A stretch of DNA of 51,581 bases from Candidatus Iainarchaeum sp. (GTDB lineage: Archaea; Iainarchaeota; Iainarchaeia; Iainarchaeales; JAAZKV01). The translations under genes and the position numbers were made by a program. Shown piece after piece: positions 39,023 to 47,609 of this stretch. The DNA lies in the NCBI GenBank assembly GCA_028691435.1, contig JAQUZG010000005.1:1-51581 (forward strand), written 5' to 3'. Positions within the stretch are counted from its first letter, which is position 1; each line of letters opens with the position of its first letter. Below the pieces are notes generated by a model. It saw nothing but the letters and a program-made list of their open reading frames with translations. It had not been told where the DNA came from and searched no databases.

Positions 39023-39526
39023 ATGTCTATATATAGTCCACGACCAAATATTGGCAATATTATTCCAAAAATTAAAAAACCATCTTTAAACAATGGTGGA
39101 ATAAGCGATTTAATAACAAGTTCTCTAGGAATAGTAGTAATATTAATTTTAATTTTTGCTATTGCCATTGTTGCAATAAATTATTTTGTTAATTTAACAG
39201 AAAGTAATGCAATAGGTGTTAGATGGAAAAATAATCCACTTGATTTAACAAAAGATCCAAAAAACAATGCTGAACTAATTTTAACTTTAATTAATAATAG
39301 TAAAGATACTAAAAATCTTGAATTAATTGTTGATACTAAATCAAATGAATTAATTATTTATTGCCCTACAAAAAGTTTTGAAAATGTAGAAGCTGGAAAT
39401 TATAGAGAAGTAAGTTGTATTGTGAGAAGAGATCCAAATAGAAATATTTATTCTGGAGAATATAGCATTCAAATAAAAACAAATTTAAGCGATACAAAAA
39501 CTATATTAAAAGTAATTGCTAATTAA
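39023..39526 (+). CDS. Single-TM protein with beta-rich extracytoplasmic domain
   Basis: TM LGIVVILILIFAIAIVAINYFV followed by an Ig-like region. Confidence 0.62.
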   Translation: MSIYSPRPNIGNIIPKIKKPSLNNGGISDLITSSLGIVVILILIFAIAIVAINYFVNLTESNAIGVRWKNNPLDLTKDPKNNAELILTLINNSKDTKNLELIVDTKSNELIIYCPTKSFENVEAGNYREVSCIVRRDPNRNIYSGEYSIQIKTNLSDTKTILKVIAN

Positions 39527-39634
39527 AATTAATTTTTATTAAATTAAATATTAATTAAACTTATTTTATATAATCAAATTTTGTTCTAAAAATAGTTTAA
39601 GTTAATTTAAAAATATTTAATATGATTATAAAAT

Positions 39635-40132
39635 ATGCAAAACATAAATGATTATAATAATTATTTAAGTAAAAAAACTGCAGAGCTTATTCGTGAAAAT
39701 TTTTCAACTAAAGAAATTACTAATTTACTTGTTGTTAAAACTGGTCAAAGATGGAAAAGAACATTAGGTCACATAAAAACTTTAAACCACAAAGATTATG
39801 GGTCTTTAATTGAAATTAATCCCCTTCTTTTTGATTTAGATGTGCCAGAATATGTTTTAGATTATGTAATAATGCATGAATTAACACACTATTTTCAAGG
39901 CTTTGCAAGTAATCAAGAGCGAAAACATAAACACCCCCATAAGGGAGGAGTAGTTGAGAAAGAACTTGCTCGCCTAGGTTGGAAAGAAATACAAGAAAAA
40001 TCAGACAAATGGATAAAAGAAAACTGGTCAAAAATACTTGTTAAAAATAATCTTAATCCATACAAGAAAAAAATTAGACGAAAAAGAATAATTAGAAAAT
40101 CAATTTTATCTTTTATTAGATTATTTAGTTAA
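39635..40132 (+). CDS. Putative zinc metallopeptidase (SprT/YgjP/WLM-like)
   Basis: YVIMHELTHYFQGF (HExxH). Confidence 0.75.
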   Translation: MQNINDYNNYLSKKTAELIRENFSTKEITNLLVVKTGQRWKRTLGHIKTLNHKDYGSLIEINPLLFDLDVPEYVLDYVIMHELTHYFQGFASNQERKHKHPHKGGVVEKELARLGWKEIQEKSDKWIKENWSKILVKNNLNPYKKKIRRKRIIRKSILSFIRLFS

Positions 40133-40188
40133 TAATTATTAAAATTTAAAAAAATTGATTAAAATTAATAATTAACTAATTACTAAAA

Positions 40189-41283
40189 TTAGTTTTTGTA
40201 ATAATTTTCTTTTAAATAATGTATTACATTTTGTTTAAAATTATTAAAATGTTCTTTTGGTAAACCAAATCCACCAGCAGGAACGTGTCCCCCCCCTTGT
40301 GCACCATCAATATTTTTTAATGATTCATTGATCACCTTTCCAACATTTACCTTAAAATCACTTCGTCTAAATGACCCTTTTGCTAAATTTCCATCAAATG
40401 AATAAATTACAACTGTCTTATCTTTTAATTCACTAGATAAAATATTAGATAATTTTGAAGCAGTATGCGGTTTAGCTTCAAAAAAAATTAATTCTAAATC
40501 ATCAAATTTTTCTGCTTCTTGAAAAAATCTATCTTTTTCACTTTCAATTAATTTAATGTATTCATCTTTTAATTTAAAAAAGTTTGATTCTTTAATATCT
40601 GCTAAGTGAGATTCATAAAGTACATTAAATAACATTATTTTTTGATCAGTATATACTGAACAAATTGTTTTAATTGTATCTGCAACTTCAACAAAATAAG
40701 ATTTTTCAAATTGACTTTTTGCTAAATATTTTTCTTCAACATTTTTAATAAAATCTAGCCATTCACTTCCAGCAGTATCTCCAATTAAACCAACTACTGT
40801 AAAAAAATCACTTTTATCAAAATCTTTACCAAAAAAATCATAAACTACTTTACAAGTAGGATATTGGGAAGGGGCATTAATTGAAAATAATTGAGGTTTA
40901 ATGATTAAAGAAACAACATTTGAATTAAACACAAAATTAGTTGGAGAAGGGTGATGATCAAAAATTAAAACTTTAATTTTATTATCTGTTTGATTTGAAA
41001 TACTAGTTAAATTTTGATTTACAATGTCTTCACTTAAATCAAGAAACACAAAAAAATCAGGTTTAAATTGATCTAATTTTCTATTAAAATAAATCTTTTT
41101 TTTATCATTTTTATCATTAAAAAAAACATCAACTTTTTGTTTATTTATTTCTAAAAATCTCTTCATTTGTAAGGCGCTAGTAAACCCATCTTCGTCATCA
41201 TCAGTAACAATAAGAATTTTTTTTATATTTTCTAATTCTAAAAAATTAACTGCTTGTGATTTTAAATCTTCTAAATTTTGCAT
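40189..41283 (-). CDS. DHH-family phosphoesterase (RecJ-like)
   Basis: IVTDDDEDGFTSALQM, LIFDHHPSP, GLIGDTAGSEW, GGGHVPAGGFG. Confidence 0.88.
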   Translation of the reverse strand: MQNLEDLKSQAVNFLELENIKKILIVTDDDEDGFTSALQMKRFLEINKQKVDVFFNDKNDKKKIYFNRKLDQFKPDFFVFLDLSEDIVNQNLTSISNQTDNKIKVLIFDHHPSPTNFVFNSNVVSLIIKPQLFSINAPSQYPTCKVVYDFFGKDFDKSDFFTVVGLIGDTAGSEWLDFIKNVEEKYLAKSQFEKSYFVEVADTIKTICSVYTDQKIMLFNVLYESHLADIKESNFFKLKDEYIKLIESEKDRFFQEAEKFDDLELIFFEAKPHTASKLSNILSSELKDKTVVIYSFDGNLAKGSFRRSDFKVNVGKVINESLKNIDGAQGGGHVPAGGFGLPKEHFNNFKQNVIHYLKENYYKN

Positions 41284-41358
41284 ATTTACACAAAAAATTA
41301 CATAGAATAACCTTTTTATTACTTTATATAAGAGAAATATTTAAACAAAAATTCAAAA

Positions 41359-42885
41359 GTGATTTATATGGCTGAAAATAAAGAAAGTTTAAATGAAAAA
41401 AAAGAATTTCAATTAGAGCTAGCTAAATACTTGGCTGAAAAAGACTTTATTTATGGACCAGAACCTGAACTATATTCTCCAATGGCTGGATTTTACTCTT
41501 ATGGCTTACTTGGAAAAGCAATGAAAAATAATCTTGAAAACACAATTAGAAAAGTATTTATTAAAAATGGTTTTTTTGAAATGGAATTTCCACTAATAAG
41601 TCCTGAAATAATTTGGAAAGCATCGGGACACCTTGATGGATTTAATGATCCCGTAATTAGTTGTTCAAAATGTAATAGTTCTTTTAGAGCAGATAAATTA
41701 ATTGAAGAACAAACTGGAATTGCTGCTGATTCTTTTAAAGATGAACAATTGATTGAAACTATTAAAGAAAAAGAAGTTACTTGCCCATCTTGTAAAGGTA
41801 GATTTAATCTTGAAATTAAAAGACATAGTCTAATGATGAAAACCACAATTGGTAGAGATATTGTTGCTTACAACAGACCAGAAACTGCAACAACAACTTA
41901 CCTCCCATTTAAAAGATACGCACAATTTTTTAGACAAAAATTACCTTTTACAGTTTTTCAAATTGGTAAAGCATTTAGAAACGAAATTTCTCCTCGTCAA
42001 CATTTACTAAGACAAAGAGAATTTACACAAGCCGAATCCCAAATGTTTTTAAGTAAAGAAATGAAACAAAATTTTGAATTATTTGAAGATATAAAAAAAA
42101 TAAAACTTCCACTTTGGACTGAAGAAATGCAAAAAACAGAAAAAAAGTGGATTGAAATAACAGTTGAAGATGCAATAAAAAATAAAGTTTTAAAGAATAA
42201 AGCTTATGCTTGGAATTTATGGTTAAGTTATGAAATATTAACTAGTGCAGGAATTCCAAAAGACAAAATTAGATTTAGACAACATTGGTCTGATGAAAAA
42301 GCATTTTATAGTGATGATACATGGGATCTTGAAATTTTATTAAATTCATTTGGTTGGGTAGAAATGGTTGGAATAAGTGATAGAACAAATTATGATTTAA
42401 ATCAACATGCAAAATTTTCAAAACAAGAATTAAATGTTCGACTTGAAAATGGAGAAAAAATTGTCCCTGATGTAATTGAAATTGCATTTGGTGTGGATAG
42501 ACCATTTTATGCATTACTTGACTTAGCATTTTTTAGAAGAGAAGATGCACAAAGAACAGTTCTTTCTTTACCATATAACATAGTTCCAATACAAATTGGA
42601 TTATTACCTTTATTAAAAAAAGATAATCTACCAGAAAAAGCAAAAGAAATAATGAAAGAATTAGATGATTATAGAGTTTATTACGATGAAACTGCAAGTA
42701 TTGGAAAAAGATATTCTAGACTTGATGCAATTGGTGTTCCATTTTGTATTACAGTTGATCATCAAACATTAGAAGATAACACAGTAACAATTAGAGAAAG
42801 AGATTCATTAAAACAAATAAGAATAAAGATTAGTGAATTAAATGAAAAATTAAAATCATTTTTTAAAGATGGGTTTAAGGAATAA
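41359..42885 (+). CDS. glyS: Glycyl-tRNA synthetase (archaeal/eukaryal alpha2 type)
   Basis: YSPMAGFYSYGLLGKAMKNNLE, IGKAFRNEISPRQHLLRQREFTQAE, EIAFGVDRPFYALL. Confidence 0.96.
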   Translation: MIYMAENKESLNEKKEFQLELAKYLAEKDFIYGPEPELYSPMAGFYSYGLLGKAMKNNLENTIRKVFIKNGFFEMEFPLISPEIIWKASGHLDGFNDPVISCSKCNSSFRADKLIEEQTGIAADSFKDEQLIETIKEKEVTCPSCKGRFNLEIKRHSLMMKTTIGRDIVAYNRPETATTTYLPFKRYAQFFRQKLPFTVFQIGKAFRNEISPRQHLLRQREFTQAESQMFLSKEMKQNFELFEDIKKIKLPLWTEEMQKTEKKWIEITVEDAIKNKVLKNKAYAWNLWLSYEILTSAGIPKDKIRFRQHWSDEKAFYSDDTWDLEILLNSFGWVEMVGISDRTNYDLNQHAKFSKQELNVRLENGEKIVPDVIEIAFGVDRPFYALLDLAFFRREDAQRTVLSLPYNIVPIQIGLLPLLKKDNLPEKAKEIMKELDDYRVYYDETASIGKRYSRLDAIGVPFCITVDHQTLEDNTVTIRERDSLKQIRIKISELNEKLKSFFKDGFKE

Positions 42886-42899
42886 TTGAATTTAAATAG

Positions 42900-43556
42900 A
42901 TGAAAAACAATAAATTAATGGACACGAATATTATGGATAGAAGAGACTTAAGAAAAAAATTAATTAGAAAAACTCAAAGAGAGATTGAAGAAAATCTTGC
43001 ACTTAACGAAGTTCACATTATAAAAGCTGTAAATATTATTAGTGATCTTGAAACTATTAGTAACTTAATGGCTGAAAATATTAGTGACTGGAAAAAAAGA
43101 AATCCAACTGGCGAATCTAGTATTATGTTTGAAGAATTAATTAAAAATCAAAAATCTATTGAAGAAGAAAAAGATAGATTAACTGAATTTATTGAAAGTG
43201 AAATGAAAAAAGAATTACCTAATTTTTCAGAAATTGCTGGATCAATTCTTGGAGCTAAGATTTTATCAGAAGCAGGAAGTAAGAAAAAATTAATGTTAAT
43301 TCCATCTTCAACAATGCAATTACTTGGAGCAAGTAAAGCTTTATTTAACCACTTAAAAAGACGAGGAAAATGTCCAAAACATGGACTTATTTTTAATCAT
43401 CCATATTTACAAAAATTACCTAAAAATAAAAGAGGAAAAGCTGCAAGAATTTTAGCTGGAAAATTATCTATTGCTGTAAAAATTGATTATTTTGGAACAG
43501 GAAACAAAGCAAAAGAACTAAAAAAAGAAATCGAAGAAAAAATTAGCAAACTTTAA
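42900..43556 (+). CDS. Nop5/Nop56-58-like C/D box RNP protein, N-terminally short
   Basis: NFSEIAGSILGAKILSEAG...STMQLLGASKALFNHLKRRGKCPKHGLIFNHPYL...KRGKAARILAGKLSIAVKIDYFG; N-terminal domain absent. Confidence 0.92.
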   Translation: MKNNKLMDTNIMDRRDLRKKLIRKTQREIEENLALNEVHIIKAVNIISDLETISNLMAENISDWKKRNPTGESSIMFEELIKNQKSIEEEKDRLTEFIESEMKKELPNFSEIAGSILGAKILSEAGSKKKLMLIPSSTMQLLGASKALFNHLKRRGKCPKHGLIFNHPYLQKLPKNKRGKAARILAGKLSIAVKIDYFGTGNKAKELKKEIEEKISKL

Positions 43557-44020
43557 ATTTCTTTTTTTTTCAAATAATCATTTAATTTAATATTTTTATT
43601 TAATTTAATATAAGACATTGGGGGCAAAAATCCTACATTTGCACTTTTTAATTCTTCTAAACTTATTTCTTTATTAAATTTTATAATTTTTAATACCGGC
43701 AAAGCAAATGCTTTATTTACACCTAAAAAATAGTTATTTAATTTATCTTTAGTATCATATTTATTTTTTTCTAATAAATTTATCAAATTTTCAGGATTAT
43801 CTATTATAGGTTTATCAAAAATAATATAACCAGTAATTTTACCAATTGGTATGGTTTCATACAAATATACTTTTATTGGATTAAAATAATTTTCAAATCG
43901 TTTTCTAAATTCATGAGGCTTTATTCCTTTATACAAAGCATCAGCCGAACCATGATGTATGGATAAAATATAAACATCTAAATTATGATCTTGCATATAA
44001 ATATCATTCATTAAAAACAC
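43553..44020 (-). CDS. ASCH/PUA-like domain protein
   Basis: ALYKGIKPHEFRKRFENYFNPIKVYLYETIPIGKITGYIIFDKPI. Confidence 0.8.
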   Translation of the reverse strand: MFLMNDIYMQDHNLDVYILSIHHGSADALYKGIKPHEFRKRFENYFNPIKVYLYETIPIGKITGYIIFDKPIIDNPENLINLLEKNKYDTKDKLNNYFLGVNKAFALPVLKIIKFNKEISLEELKSANVGFLPPMSYIKLNKNIKLNDYLKKKEI

Positions 44021-44081
44021 TTTTAAAATAATTAATCAAAGTATACAAAGCTTATTATAATTAATTTTATATAAATTAATT

Positions 44082-44735
44082 ATGGAAAAAAAATTTAATG
44101 AGATATATTCTAAAGGTCGAAATTTATACACTCATGCTTTTATTGATGGAAGAGTTTATGGCGAAAAACTAATTACTGAAAATGGAATCAATTATAGAGA
44201 ATGGAATCCATTTAAATCAAAATATTGTGCAGGATTAACTAATGGTTTAAAAGAAAATATTTTTTTTAAAGGAGCAACTGTGCTTTATTTAGGAAGTGCA
44301 GAAGGAACTACAGTAAGTCATGTTTCTGACATTGTTGGCGAAGAAGGAAATATATTTTGTGTGGATTTAAGTGAGATAGCAATGCAAAAACTTGTAAAAT
44401 TAAGTGAAAAAAGAGAAAACATTTTACCAATTTTAAGTGATGCAGGAATAGTTGATAATTATAAAGAATATTTAGAAGATGGAGTTGATGCATTATTTCA
44501 AGATGTTTCACAAAAAGATCAAACTGAAATATTTTTAAAAAACGCAGTTTTTTTAAAGAAAAATTGTTTAGGTGCACTTAGTTTAAAGACACTTAGTATT
44601 TCTCAAAGTGAAAAAAAAGAAAAAATTCTTGAAAATGAAAAGAAAAAACTTGAAAGTGTTTTTGAAATTTTACAAATTGTTAATCTTGAACCATTTGAAA
44701 CAGGACATTATTTGATTTTAGTAAAAAAAAGGTGA
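44082..44735 (+). CDS. flpA: Fibrillarin-like rRNA/tRNA 2'-O-methyltransferase
   Basis: YREWNPFKSKYCAGLTNGL, VLYLGSAEGTTVSHVSDIVG, DALFQDVSQKDQTEIFL. Confidence 0.96.
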   Translation: MEKKFNEIYSKGRNLYTHAFIDGRVYGEKLITENGINYREWNPFKSKYCAGLTNGLKENIFFKGATVLYLGSAEGTTVSHVSDIVGEEGNIFCVDLSEIAMQKLVKLSEKRENILPILSDAGIVDNYKEYLEDGVDALFQDVSQKDQTEIFLKNAVFLKKNCLGALSLKTLSISQSEKKEKILENEKKKLESVFEILQIVNLEPFETGHYLILVKKR

Positions 44736-45142
44736 GAAAAATGTTAGATGAAAATTGTATATTCTGTAAAATAATCAAAAATGAAATTCCTTCTTTTAAA
44801 TTTTATGAAGATAAAAATTTTATTGCAATTTTAGATATTAATCCAATTAAAGAAGGTCACACAATGATTATTCCAAAAGAACATTGTCCTGACATTTTAG
44901 ATTTAGAAGAACCCATTCATTCAGAATTATTTAAAACTGCAAAAAAGATTGGAAAAATTTTAAAAAAAACTTTTAATTCAAAACGAATTGGTTATGCGAT
45001 TGAAGGTTTTGGAGTTGATCATGTTCATTTACATCTTGTTCCAATAGATAAAGGTTATGAATTAAATCCCTGTGATTCAAAAAATGCATCAAAAGAAGAA
45101 CTAAAAGAAACTCTAGAAAAGATAAAGAAAAATATAAATTAA
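44732..45142 (+). CDS. HIT-family hydrolase
   Basis: CIFCKIIKNEIPSFKFYED...INPIKEGHTMIIPKEH...VDHVHLHLVP; overlaps flpA by 4 nt. Confidence 0.94.
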   Translation: MRKMLDENCIFCKIIKNEIPSFKFYEDKNFIAILDINPIKEGHTMIIPKEHCPDILDLEEPIHSELFKTAKKIGKILKKTFNSKRIGYAIEGFGVDHVHLHLVPIDKGYELNPCDSKNASKEELKETLEKIKKNIN

Positions 45143-45191
45143 TTATTTTGTAATTATCAAAAATTTACAATTCAATAAAAAACTTTATCAG

Positions 45192-45773
45192 GTGAAAAAA
45201 ATGATTAGAGAACTTAGAAGAAAATTTTTTCATATTCTTTTTGGAATAATTTTAATTATACTAATTTACATTCTTGGAAGCTTTCTAAGTTTAATTATAA
45301 TTGGAAGCATGTTGTTAATTGGATTATTTATATCCCTCCTAATCATGAATAAAATACACATCCCTTTGATTAGTAAAATTGTTGAAAAAGTAGAAAGACA
45401 ATATGAAAAGAAATTACCTGGGTATGCTGCCATTATGTTTTTTGTTGCTGCAATTATTTTATTAATTTTATTTTATAATAATCCAATTCTTGCAATTGCT
45501 TCTTTAATGACTACAATCTTTGGTGATGGAATTGCTGCAATAATTGGAAAAAAATATGGAAAACATTTTATAATAAATCAAGAACATTATAAGAAAACCA
45601 TTGAAGGATCTTTAACTTTATTTTTAATTTCAACAATTTGCATGAGTTTTTTTATACCATTAAATATCGCAATAATTGCAGGATTAACAGCTACTTTAAT
45701 TGAACTATTACCCCTGAATGATAATTTGACTGTTCCAATAAGTGCTGGAATTATAATAAAAGTATTATTATAA
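45192..45773 (+). CDS. Dolichol kinase/phytol kinase-like (CTP-transferase superfamily) membrane protein
   Basis: ELRRKFFHILFGIILI...FGDGIAAIIGKKYGKH; SD-like ggtga upstream. Confidence 0.82.
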   Translation: MKKMIRELRRKFFHILFGIILIILIYILGSFLSLIIIGSMLLIGLFISLLIMNKIHIPLISKIVEKVERQYEKKLPGYAAIMFFVAAIILLILFYNNPILAIASLMTTIFGDGIAAIIGKKYGKHFIINQEHYKKTIEGSLTLFLISTICMSFFIPLNIAIIAGLTATLIELLPLNDNLTVPISAGIIIKVLL

Positions 45774-45800
45774 AACTTTTTTTACAGCAAGTTTGTATCT

Positions 45801-45872
45801 AGGCCTGTAGTATAGTGGATAGTATAGCTCACTCCTAATGAGTAGACCCGGGTCCAATTCCCGGCGGGCCTG
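45801..45872 (+). tRNA. tRNA-Arg (anticodon CCU)
   Basis: AGGCCTG/CGGGCCT acceptor, GCTCA-CTCCTAA-TGAGT anticodon arm, CCGGG-TCCAATT-CCCGG T-arm, discriminator G. Confidence 0.9.
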
Positions 45873-45882
45873 TAAAAAATTT
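45866..45882 (+). repeat. att-like imperfect direct repeat, left copy (gggcctgtaaaaaattt), overlapping the tRNA-Arg 3' end
   Basis: 15/17 identity with 46977-46993. Confidence 0.45.
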
Positions 45883-46063
45883 GGGAATCCAAACACTTTG
45901 CTAAATGGTTTGCAGGTTAACATTCCACTCAGAGATGATTTTTTCTAAAACTTTTTTTAAATTAAATCTAATCATTAATCGCTATCGGCAAGATGATTAT
46001 GAAAAGTTTAAATTATGAATCTTAAATGAGTATAATAGAATTATTTGATTAAAGTGATTATTA

Positions 46064-46897
46064 ATGGACGAAAATACAGCACTGGTAGTTTTTCAAGATA
46101 AAAAAATAAGAAGAACATGGCATAATGAAGAATGGTGGTTTGTTCTTGAAGATATTGTTTTTGCATTAACTGACTCAAATGACACTAAACAATATATTAA
46201 TCGGATGCGACAAAGAGATGAAGAATTATCCAAAGGGTGGATACAAATTGTACATACCCTTTCAATCCAAACTTCTGGGGGAAAGCAACAAATGAATTGT
46301 ACCAATACAGAAGGCGCTTTTAGAATCATTCAATCAATTCCATCACCAAAGGCAGAACCATTTAAATTATGGTTGGCAAAAACAGGTTATGAAAGAGTGC
46401 AAGAAATACAAGATCCTGAATTAGCCCAAAAAAGAATGAGAGAAATTTACAAGGCAAAAGGATATTCAGAAGACTGGATAGAGAAAAGAGTTAGAGGGAT
46501 AATTATAAGACAAGAACTAACTGATGAATGGGAAAAAAGAGGAGTGAAAGAGGAAAAAGAATATGGCATTTTAACAAACGAAATAAGTAGAGCAACTTTT
46601 GGAAAAACAGTGCAAGAATACAAAGAATTTAAACAATTAAAAAAAGAAAATCTTAGAGATCACATGAATGATTTAGAATTAATTTTTTCTATGCTTGGAG
46701 AAAGATCAACAACCGAAATTGCACGAGTAAAAGACGCACAAGGTTTTGATGAAAATAAAATTGCTGCAAATAAAGGCGGAAAAATAGCGGGTGACGCAAG
46801 AAAGAATCTTGAAATAGAAACTGGAAGAAAAGTAACCACTGGCGAAAACTACTTAACAGAACTAGAAAAAGAGAAAAGAAAAAAAATGATTAAATGA
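46064..46897 (+). CDS. BRO-N domain (phage antirepressor-like) protein
   Basis: ALVVFQDKKIRRTWHNEEWWFVLEDIVFALTDSNDTKQYINRM...CTNTEGAFRIIQSIPSPKAEPFKLWLAKTGYERVQEIQDPELA. Confidence 0.92.
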   Translation: MDENTALVVFQDKKIRRTWHNEEWWFVLEDIVFALTDSNDTKQYINRMRQRDEELSKGWIQIVHTLSIQTSGGKQQMNCTNTEGAFRIIQSIPSPKAEPFKLWLAKTGYERVQEIQDPELAQKRMREIYKAKGYSEDWIEKRVRGIIIRQELTDEWEKRGVKEEKEYGILTNEISRATFGKTVQEYKEFKQLKKENLRDHMNDLELIFSMLGERSTTEIARVKDAQGFDENKIAANKGGKIAGDARKNLEIETGRKVTTGENYLTELEKEKRKKMIK

Positions 46898-46976
46898 AAT
46901 CAATTTAAACATATTAATATACACTCACGTAAAAACAATAAGACTAGAATAATGTCTGAAATTAAGAAAATTCATA

Positions 46977-46993
46977 GGGGCTGTAAATAATTT
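46977..46993 (+). repeat. att-like imperfect direct repeat, right copy (ggggctgtaaataattt)
   Basis: 15/17 identity with 45866-45882. Confidence 0.4.
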
Positions 46994-47025
46994 TTTAATT
47001 TTAAAAACTAATTTATAAATAGTAA

Positions 47026-47592
47026 TTGACTAAATCTTTTATGCCTTTAAATAATAAAGTTAAAATTCTGCTTCTTGGTGGAAACATTTGGTTTTTTGGA
47101 GAAGGATTACTTGGCCCACTTTTTGCTATTTTTGCACAAAGAATTGGTGGAGATATTCTTGATATTTCTTATGCTTGGGCAATTTATTTAATTTTTGCTG
47201 GAATTTTATTTATTTTAGTTGGAAAAATAATTGATAAATATGGACATAAAGAAAAGATAATGATTGGAGGTTATGCACTTAACACAATTTGTACTTTTGG
47301 ATATTTGTTTGTATCTAACCCACTACAATTATTTATTATTCAAGCATTACTTGGAATTGCTGATGCAATGGCTACACCAACTTGGGATTCATTATACTCA
47401 AAATATGATAATACTGTATCATCTGGTCTTCAATGGGGTTTGTCTGGAGGACTTGAAAAAATAGTTACTGGTGCGGCAGTGCTTGTTGGCGGGTATATTA
47501 TTGTTTTTGGATCATTTACAACTTTATTTATTATTATGGGTTCAATACAACTTATTGCAACAATTGTTCAAGCACGAATATTAGTAAAATAA
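47026..47592 (+). CDS. Half-length MFS-like transporter (about 6 TM); start probably ATG 47041
   Basis: Six hydrophobic segments with VGKIIDKYGHKEKIMIGG motif A; no second half follows. Confidence 0.78.
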   Translation: MTKSFMPLNNKVKILLLGGNIWFFGEGLLGPLFAIFAQRIGGDILDISYAWAIYLIFAGILFILVGKIIDKYGHKEKIMIGGYALNTICTFGYLFVSNPLQLFIIQALLGIADAMATPTWDSLYSKYDNTVSSGLQWGLSGGLEKIVTGAAVLVGGYIIVFGSFTTLFIIMGSIQLIATIVQARILVK

Positions 47593-47609
47593 TTAGAAAA
47601 AAATAAAAT

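Noticed and set aside
45883-46063. Possible C/D box sRNA in the gap after tRNA-Arg (agatgatt twice)
   Set aside because: C-box-like strings without matching D boxes or guide spacing.
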